64,000 bases of DNA from Flavobacteriales bacterium (GTDB taxonomy: Bacteria > Bacteroidota > Bacteroidia > Flavobacteriales_F > PHOS-HE28), in NCBI GenBank assembly GCA_016715995.1, contig JADJXF010000012.1:209669-273668 (forward strand), written 5' to 3'. The notes under the pieces are model-generated. The model did no database searches and was not told the origin of the DNA. It saw nothing but the letters and a program-made list of their open reading frames with translations. Positions 56,963 through 64,000 of the stretch are shown piece by piece. Both the position numbers and the translations under genes were made by a program. Within the stretch, counting starts at the first letter, position 1, and each line of letters begins with the position of its first letter.

Positions 56963-59900
56963 CTACTGGGTGAGCGTGAAGCGGATGGCGATGCCCAGGT
57001 TGGTGTTGGCGCTCGGGAATGAGGTGGAGATCACCGGGGTGTTCACCACGCGCTCATAGAAGGCCCGTACGTTCAGCCGTTGGTTCAGCACGTAATCCGC
57101 GCTGGTCTTAATGGAAAGCACCTTCTGTCCGGCGGTGACCTGGTTCTGCAACTGCTCCATCTGGCGGATCACGGTGAAGTTGTCGCGGAGGCTCAGGTCC
57201 ACGCGCAGGTTCAGGTCGCTCTCGGGCTTCTTGCTGCCGATCATGAAGGGAAGCTTCACGTTCTTGAACCGGTAACCCGTGCCGATCACGTACTCCACAC
57301 CGCGCACCTCGGTCACTTGGTAGTTGGTCAGCGCGAGGCTGAGGTTGCGGTCGCGGTTGTACTCCACCTTGGCGAGCAGGCCCCCCTTCAATGTGCCATC
57401 GAAGCTCATCAGCGGCCGCATGGCCTCCTGCATGGTAATCACCGAGATCTGCCGCGACGGGATGAAATTGCCAGCAGCGTCCAGTGCCGCGCCACCCGGC
57501 TCATAGAGCATGTTGGTGATGAAGTTGGAGATGTTGAAGCTGGAACGGTAGCTGTGCTTCACGGTGAAGGTGCGGAACCACTTGGCGAAGAGCGGCAGCT
57601 TGGTGAGGCCATCGTAGGTGACGTCCCAATTCGGCGCCGGCACCAGTTTGAAGGGGTCGAGCTTCACGTTGTCGGCCGAGCGGCCCGTGTACGCCGCAAG
57701 GAATGCAGGGATGACCACGTCCTGATTGGTGGGACCGTAGCCGGTGTAGAAGCCCGTAGCGGGATCCAGCACGCTTTCGGTGTTGCTCGCAGCGAGCCGG
57801 GCGCTGATCACGCTCCTGTTGGCCAGCACATCCTGGAACACCTGGTTCACGAAGTTGCCATCATCCTTCGTGAAGGCCGTGCGCCAGGTGATCATGCTCA
57901 CGCTGAAGCTGCCGCTCTCGTTGGGGCTGTCGTCCACGTAGTCCTGCAGGTCCTCGTTCCAACGGTAGAACGAGCGGCGATTCAATGCGCTGGTCCGGTT
58001 GGCGCTGAACTCCACGCGCATGCCGCGGAAGGGCTCCACGGAAAGGCGCGCATTGATGGTCTCGGTGCGTGCGTTGGTGCGCGCGGTGAAGATCGATTGC
58101 GTGCGCACGAGCCAGTCGTTGGCTGCGGCCGTCCGGGCGAAATCACGGTTGAAATCGCCATTCAGGTCATGGTCCTGCTCACCTAGGACGAATCCGAGGC
58201 CCGGCGCCCTGAAATCGTCCATGCCCAGGATGTTGGTGCTGCGCGCGTAGCCGGGCAGCAGCATGCCGCTATTCTGACTGTATGTGATGGAACCCGTGCG
58301 CACGGTCATCAGCACGCGCGCCACGCCCTCCAGGATGTTGATCTTGCCGCCTTTGGGCGCGGGATCGGGTGCTGCCGGCTGGGCACCCCCGCGCGCTGGC
58401 GTGGTGGTCGGCTTCGGGCGGCTGCCCTTGGCCTTGTCGTTGATCTTCTTGAGGTACTTCGACTTGTTATAGAGGCTCACGAAGTTGAACTGGCCGTTCA
58501 CCGAGATGTTCTGAGAATTCTGGATGACGTTGCCCAGGGTATCCTGAGTGAAGGGCGCGCGATCCCATTGGTAGCCAGCCGTGTAGGAGGTATTGGCTGT
58601 GATCCAATCGGTGAGCGGGAGCTTGTCCAGTGGCAGCGTGTACGTGAGGGCCACGGTGTGGTCGTAGCGGGTCACCTCACCGAAATCCCGGACGCTGGCG
58701 AGCACGCTGTCTTTCCAGGCCTGGTACTCATCTTCATAGCGCGGGCTCACCCGGCCAGGGGTCTCACCGATCACGGCGAGGTTGTTCGCATTGAAATCGA
58801 GCTTCAACGTGCGCGTGATGTCGTACTTGAAGCCGTACTGGCTCTGCCAGTTGAAGTTCTTGTTGTAGGTGGGCCGGGGAGGCAGCGATTCGATGTCCGG
58901 ATTGGGACGGACCAGCCGCTCCAGGTACATGCGGTCCACACTGGTACGCATGCTCACCTGCTTGAAGCCCATGTTCACGTTGAAATCCTTGATGAGCTTG
59001 AGCCATTTGCTTTTGCTCACGATGCCGATGTCCTTGAACGGCTCGATGGGCCGCGGCTTGGGGGTGTGCAGGTAGGCGAGCGAGCCCCGGTAGGTCCGGG
59101 TATTCTCGAACGCGGTGTTCACGTCGAAGTACTCCTGGTCGGAATAGCTGTAGGATAGGCTCAGGTTCTCCACGTTCCAAGGGCGCTCAGGACCCGCATC
59201 CTGCCCACGGTCCTTCCGCACATTGGTGAAGTTGAGGCTTCGTCGTCGCGTGTAGGTCCGCGATTCCTTGAGCCGCTGTCTTCGCTCCTCGCGTGAGAGT
59301 GCGCGTGTGGCATCGGCCCATTCGATGTCCGGGTTGAGCGGATCGAACTGCGGGTTGATCACCTGCTCGCTGTAGCCTACGTACATGGGGATGCGCACAT
59401 TGCTGCTCTCGGGAAGGAACTTGCCCATCTCCAGGTTGGCGCTCACATCCAGGCCGTAGCGTGTATCGCGCTGCCGCTCGCTCACGCGCTTGTCGATGCT
59501 GCCCCAGAACGGCGTGCTGTAGTTCGCGGCCACGCTCACGGTGCCCAGATCCGCTAGCTGCGCATTCAGCCGTGCGATGGCGGCCCATCCCCCGCGCTGG
59601 TCGAAGTCGGTGAGGCGTAGCTCGTTCACCCAGACCTCAAGGCACTTGGGCAGGCCGTTGTCGGCGGCCCATGGGTTGGACTCCTCACCATCGCGTTTCG
59701 GATTCCGGATGCCGATCATGATGCTGCGCATCTGGCTCAGGTTGGGGCTGCCCTTCACGAAGATGCGCCGGGTGCCATCGGTGCCCGCGAAGCGGAAGTT
59801 CCGCGGGAAGTCTCCTTGGTCGCGCTGGATCTTCAAGTCGTTCAGCTTGGCGAATTCGATCTCCATGTCGTTCACCTCCGGCCACACATTGTAGGGATCG

Positions 59901-60706
59901 CGGTTGAAGAAGACCGAGGGCTGCAGCGGGATCTCGTACTCGTAGTAGTTCTGGTCCAGGTCGTTGCCCAGGCGGATGAACACGCTGGCATCGCCGTACG
60001 CGATGGGGTTGTTGGGGTCGCTGCTCTCGGCGTGGATGAACATGCGCATCTTCTTGTAGCTGCGGATGTCGAAGCTCACGTTCCGGAAGGCCCCGCGCGC
60101 ATCACCGTCGCGCAGGTTGCACACTTTCAGCTGCAGGCTCTGTTCATTCAGGTTGCGCAGGTTGGCGCTGGCCACGTCGATCTCCTTGTTGATGCCTGGC
60201 GGCAGGTCGCCACCGGGTGGCTCGCCGGGACTGTCCAGCGTCGGCTCGTATTTGCGCCATTCGCCGCGCACGAACTCCATGCGCGCGAAGCGCAGCGTGG
60301 CCTCTTGCTGCCAGCCGTGCAGGTACACGCGCATGAACCGGATGCTGCGGAAATCCTGGATGCCGTTGACCACTTCGCTGGGTTGCCGCACCGGCACCCT
60401 GAACTGGTACCAGTACACGCGCTTCGTGCCCTCAGGCGTGGATGCTTCGCCCAGGATGCGGTCGGTGATGAAGTTCTGGCCCACCACCATGTCCTGTGGA
60501 CGCAACGGGATACGGTAATGGAAATAGCTCTCGCCCTCGGCGAGGTTCTGGTCCAGGTTAATGTCCTCGGTGGTTGGAATCGTGGTCTGCTGCGTGGGAT
60601 AGTCCTCCTGGCTGTCTTCGTCCGTAACGCTGTTGCCCTCCGGGTTGTTAATAAGCGCGGCGCACATGCCCGCGCCCCTTGCCTGCCTTGGGTGGTGTTG
60701 GAGCAC
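56963..60706 (-). CDS. sprA: T9SS outer-membrane translocon SprA, C-terminal half
   Basis: The long intact frame codes for about 1,240 residues of SprA, the giant barrel through which T9SS substrates cross the outer membrane. It has repeats typical of the family (NLSYSYSDQEYFDVNTAFEN; GFVLGEQDHDLNGDFNRDF; DDFRAPGLG) and ends GIAIRFTLTQ. The first true sequence of this frame is near NNPEGNSVTDED; the gene then continues upstream in other frames. Full SprA is about 2,300-2,400 residues, which fits the 7 kb available. Confidence 0.9.
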   Translation of the reverse strand: MLQHHPRQARGAGMCAALINNPEGNSVTDEDSQEDYPTQQTTIPTTEDINLDQNLAEGESYFHYRIPLRPQDMVVGQNFITDRILGEASTPEGTKRVYWYQFRVPVRQPSEVVNGIQDFRSIRFMRVYLHGWQQEATLRFARMEFVRGEWRKYEPTLDSPGEPPGGDLPPGINKEIDVASANLRNLNEQSLQLKVCNLRDGDARGAFRNVSFDIRSYKKMRMFIHAESSDPNNPIAYGDASVFIRLGNDLDQNYYEYEIPLQPSVFFNRDPYNVWPEVNDMEIEFAKLNDLKIQRDQGDFPRNFRFAGTDGTRRIFVKGSPNLSQMRSIMIGIRNPKRDGEESNPWAADNGLPKCLEVWVNELRLTDFDQRGGWAAIARLNAQLADLGTVSVAANYSTPFWGSIDKRVSERQRDTRYGLDVSANLEMGKFLPESSNVRIPMYVGYSEQVINPQFDPLNPDIEWADATRALSREERRQRLKESRTYTRRRSLNFTNVRKDRGQDAGPERPWNVENLSLSYSYSDQEYFDVNTAFENTRTYRGSLAYLHTPKPRPIEPFKDIGIVSKSKWLKLIKDFNVNMGFKQVSMRTSVDRMYLERLVRPNPDIESLPPRPTYNKNFNWQSQYGFKYDITRTLKLDFNANNLAVIGETPGRVSPRYEDEYQAWKDSVLASVRDFGEVTRYDHTVALTYTLPLDKLPLTDWITANTSYTAGYQWDRAPFTQDTLGNVIQNSQNISVNGQFNFVSLYNKSKYLKKINDKAKGSRPKPTTTPARGGAQPAAPDPAPKGGKINILEGVARVLMTVRTGSITYSQNSGMLLPGYARSTNILGMDDFRAPGLGFVLGEQDHDLNGDFNRDFARTAAANDWLVRTQSIFTARTNARTETINARLSVEPFRGMRVEFSANRTSALNRRSFYRWNEDLQDYVDDSPNESGSFSVSMITWRTAFTKDDGNFVNQVFQDVLANRSVISARLAASNTESVLDPATGFYTGYGPTNQDVVIPAFLAAYTGRSADNVKLDPFKLVPAPNWDVTYDGLTKLPLFAKWFRTFTVKHSYRSSFNISNFITNMLYEPGGAALDAAGNFIPSRQISVITMQEAMRPLMSFDGTLKGGLLAKVEYNRDRNLSLALTNYQVTEVRGVEYVIGTGYRFKNVKLPFMIGSKKPESDLNLRVDLSLRDNFTVIRQMEQLQNQVTAGQKVLSIKTSADYVLNQRLNVRAFYERVVNTPVISTSFPSANTNLGIAIRFTLTQ

Positions 60707-63700
60707 GGGGCCTGCGCACTGTCCAGCGCATCGCCCCGAAAGAAGCTGTAGTCATCGCTGCTGGGGTCCCTCTGCAATTGGGCCGCAGCTGCCGGGTTGG
60801 TCACCACGGCCAGGGCGCTGCTCAGGAAGGCGCTGAAGTAGGTCTGCTCTCTGCGCTGGACGATATCCACCTGCGCGCCTGACAAGCCGTCCAAGCCCAC
60901 ATCCTGGTATCGGTTGGTGTTGCTCTCCAGCAGCGCGAAGGCATTCACCACGTTCTGCGTGGTGGGCACCACACCCCAAGGCGTCTCCGCGGTCTGCGCG
61001 GCCCCATCGTCCAGGTCGCGCGGCAATCCGTTCTCGAAGCTCTTACGGCCATCGCGCAGCACATCCTCGCTGATGTTGCCCAAATCGATGTAGAGGAAGC
61101 CGCCTGTAGTGTTGCTGGAATTCGAGTTCGTGGCGCCGAACACGCCCCCTCGGCGAAGGATCCATCACCCAGAACTGGACCTCTCGATGTTTATCGTCTC
61201 GAAGTCCGTATGGTGATCGGCGCATCATTCCCGGCCCAGTTGTTCTCCGGGTCGTTGAACGTACCATCCTCATTCAGGCGCACCGGGCGATGTGTTGAGC
61301 GGAGAATAGTTGTATGGTCCGCGCTCGTTCGGGTAATAGGTGAGATCGAGCACCGGGATGTTGTTCGGCGTGCCGGCCGGCAGCTGGCGGAAGGGGAACA
61401 CCTCGCGCTCGAGCACTTCGCGCATGCGGTTGTCGCTGCGCATGGCGGGGTCGTGGAAATGGTTCGGCGTGAGTTGTTCCTGCCGGAAGAAGGCGGATCG
61501 ACGACATACCAGCTGAGCAACGCCCGCCGATAGCCCCCGCGCTGAGGTCGTTCGCAACGCCGCCTTCGGGAAAGGGCTAGATGTTCTGCGGGGTGCTGGC
61601 GTGGAACCAGGGAGCTCTGGGTGCGCAGGTCGATGGTGCTCACGCTGCCCTCGAAATCGTCGATGTAGCTGGTACCCGCGTTGCCGATGGCGCGGCTGTG
61701 GCCGAGGATGAGGTGGGGCGCGTAGGATGCTCCCGGTCACGTTGCTCTCCTGCTTGGTGGCATAGAAGGGCAGCTTGTCCGCGAGGTTCGTGAGCCACTG
61801 CGGCTTCGACTGCCAGTTGGCATCAGGGCCGATGATCGTGTTGGCGATTGGCTCATCGCCCACGTTCACCCTTCTGGGTGAGCGGCCGCTCGTAAAGAGT
61901 TCATGATGAATTTGCCGCCCAGCACCGGTCGCGATTCAACTTGTAATCGAATCGCGCGCCGTAGTGCGCGTCTGGATGCTGAAGAGCGAGTTGCTCTCGC
62001 GGCGCGATGTTCACCGGTGTGCCCGCTCTCCAGAATCCGCCGGTTGAGGATGCGCACGCGGCCGAGTTTGTAATCCACCGTGTAGTCACGGTTTCTCCAC
62101 CAGCCGCCCGCCGCCCGCAGTGACCACCACGCTGCCTGCAGAGATGTTCACCGCGTTCAGGTCGCTCGCGTCGCTGCTGGCGCTGCGGTACTTCCTTTCA
62201 GCTTGAACCGGTTCAGCTCAGGGATATTTCTGCGCAGCGCTCACGGGTGCTGTCGTAGGGCTGTTGATAGACGATGGTGCGCCTGACGTTTGTCGGGCTG
62301 GATCGGATTATTCCGGATCGGGGCCGATGAGCTGGCGGTCAAGTAGCTGCCGAAGGGCTCGAGCACCGAAATAGACCCGCCCCGTCTGCGCCTGAATGGT
62401 ACCGCCCACGGTGGCGGCGCCGTCGATGAAGTCGAACCAGCCGTCAGGCTTGGGCGCGTTATTAGAGATCGAGCCGATCATTCATACCGTTGCAGCAACA
62501 GGATCTTGGTCCACACGGGCTGACGGGGGGATGTAGTTGATGTCGACCCCGGTGACCGGGTTGTTGTGCGATGTCCAACCGGAAGTTCTCGCGGTTCACC
62601 AGGAAGGCGCCCAGCGAGTAAACGTTCTTCATGGTCAGGTCCCATAGCGGGATCGCGGGTTGGTGATGGTGGCTTTCAGCAAGCGCAGGATGAGGGCGTC
62701 GGGCGGGCTCGCATATCGGTCACTGAACTCGCTTACACTTGATAGGTCTGCCCGTTCAGGGTGTACTGGAACGCACAGCCCGGCACCTCATCGTTGTTCA
62801 GCAGATTGATTCCAGCGTGATGAAGCCCAGCATAGGGTTGAAGGTGAACTCGCGCTCGGGCCCCGAGCAATCGCGCGCTCCCAGCTTCTCGAAGTGGCGG
62901 GCGGGCTGCGGGGCTAGCACCTGCAAGGCGCCGCTGGCGTTCTTGAAGCTCGAATGCCCGCGTTGGCGCTTATTGCGCCGTAGAGCAGGATTGGCCGCAT
63001 TGTCCACCTTCGATGCCCGGATTGTCCACCGAGCAGGCCCAGGGGGCATGTCGGGGCTGATGCGGCCGGCGGCGAGGAAGGCTTCCTGGCATCCTCGCCC
63101 AGATCGGTGAAGGAACCGGGTTCCGGTTCTGCTGGTAGTCACGGCGCATGTTGGTCCACCCACACCTCAACGCGCGATCTTCCGGATGCCGCTGTTCACG
63201 GTGGGCCGGGTGCGAAAGCGCGACTCTCGTACTGCTCCCGGAAGGAGTAGCTGAGGAAGTAGTGCTTGTTGCCCTCGTACTCGTCGGCCTTGATGTCGAA
63301 GTTGTTTGACTTTGCGCCACCACAGGTCTGCTACGTTGCGCCGCTGGCCTTCTCACGGCTGAAAATGGCAGTGGCGGTTAAGCGCGCGAACAGGCTCGAT
63401 CTTCAGGCCGAAGAGGCTCTGGCTTCCTTGCATGTCAAGGTGCCAGCGCAACAGAACGCTCACGTTGCCCGCCTCGATCTTCCTGGATGATGTCGTCCTC
63501 GTAACCGGTGTGGTTGAGCTGCCCTTGGTTCTCGAAATCGAAGAAGGTCGCCTGTGTGTTGTAGTTCGTGTTGATCTTCCAGCTTCTCCCGATGCTGCCT
63601 ACGAGGTTGAGTTGGATGCGCTGGTCGAAGTTGAATGTGGTATTCTTCCGCTGTTCCACCGGGATGCGGGGATTGTCAGTGCGGCTGATGTTCAGCCCGA

Positions 63701-64000
63701 AGATCGCCTCGGCTGAGCCGCGCGGCAAGTGTCGATTGTGTTGCCGCCGAAGATGCGGTCGAAGGCCTTGCCGCCGCACCTTGATGCTGGGATCAAGTCC
63801 TTCTGTGCGCTTTCGCTGTCCTGCTCCACGCGGTCGAGCCAGATGGGCCTTCATCGCGCGCTCCATGTCGTAGTTCAGGTATTTCCTCCGAGGCTCATGC
63901 TCATGGGCGGCCTGAAGTCGAAGGAGCCATAACGGTGCTCTGCAGGATGTACTGGCTGTGCTCCGGGTCATAAGCACATCGTTTTGGATGTTCTCCGGGT
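60707..64000 (-). pseudogene. sprA: SprA, N-terminal part with many frameshifts, running off the window
   Basis: SprA-type peptides continue in changing frames: SSDDYSFFRGDALDSAQ and NTNRYQDVGLDGLSGAQVDIV at about 60740-60920; DEPIANTIIGPDANWQSKPQW at about 61800; and the N-terminal KNTTFNFDQRIQLNLVGSIG around 63580-63660. Shifts occur every 50-300 bp, mostly single-base. Such dense indels in an important T9SS gene, next to a clean 3.7-kb half, suggest low-quality sequence at a contig end. The 5' end lies outside the window. Confidence 0.75.

Noticed and set aside
60707..64000. Several separate small genes or true decay of SprA
   Set aside because: All pieces belong to SprA in shifting frames; the density of indels and clean downstream half favour sequence error.

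Overview
The window reads as a high-GC chromosomal segment of a Bacteroidota bacterium, most likely a Flavobacteriales-type gliding or type IX secretion (T9SS) organism. The evidence is SprA, GldH and a PorG-like DUF6089 protein, proteins with T9SS C-terminal sorting domains, BamA with two OmpH chaperones, a secreted-HMA/TonB-receptor module, and many -7 promoter boxes of the Bacteroidota form TAnnTTTG or TAnnTTCG. No rRNA, tRNA, CRISPR array or IS transposase was seen.

Layout. 0-3 kb: end of an outer-membrane barrel gene, nadE, an outer-membrane protein and an HTH regulator. 3.2-6.8 kb: two lipoproteins and a radical SAM/SPASM protein of unknown role. 6.8-14.3 kb (minus strand): 2-oxoacid:ferredoxin oxidoreductase korAB, an Fe-S module (NifU-type protein, Mrp; a longer Nfu lies at 13.6 kb), and a set of barrel-less TonB-plug protein, ECF sigma factor and anti-sigma/TPR protein. 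14.3-17.9 kb: metal-uptake cluster (HYC_CC_PP-like protein, TonB receptor, secreted HMA protein) and a gamma-carbonic-anhydrase-like protein. 17.9-27.3 kb (minus strand): envelope cluster murI, ompH, ompH, bamA, uppS, porG-like, nadK, BamA/TamA-like, CBS protein. 27.3-31.5 kb: pdxJ, a hydrolase, exported proteins and a nuclease-fold protein. 31.5-37.3 kb: small stress and regulatory genes with two convincing operators (ArsR and HxlR types).

37.4-46.9 kb is the most unusual part. It is an accessory island in which lower-GC cargo genes are joined to the starts or ends of ordinary genes. Short remnants of the host genes remain: two dihydrofolate-reductase-family 5' ends, one aldehyde dehydrogenase 5' end, a DUF2200 3' end, a glyoxalase fused by one base to a cargo ORF, and a T9SS sorting-domain fragment. 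In two places the first codons of a host gene occur twice, once in front of the cargo gene and once beyond it, as exact 39-bp and 26-bp repeats about 560-575 bp apart. The island also holds a HepT/MntA pair, a ParE-like toxin pair, an RraB-domain lipoprotein, a zinc-ribbon protein, near-palindromic repeats and a 126-bp structured element. It lies between members of what looks like an acetaldehyde module: deoC at 48-49 kb, a full aldehyde dehydrogenase at 44-45 kb, and a short dehydrogenase without catalytic half at 33-34 kb, all on the minus strand.

49.1-64 kb (minus strand): a membrane glycosyltransferase-like protein, a penicillin-binding protein 1A, gldH, a PSP1/RicT protein, tonB, vanZ, gcvH and sprA. 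SprA runs off the right edge. Beyond about 60.7 kb its frame breaks repeatedly, which looks like poor sequence at a contig end rather than decay.
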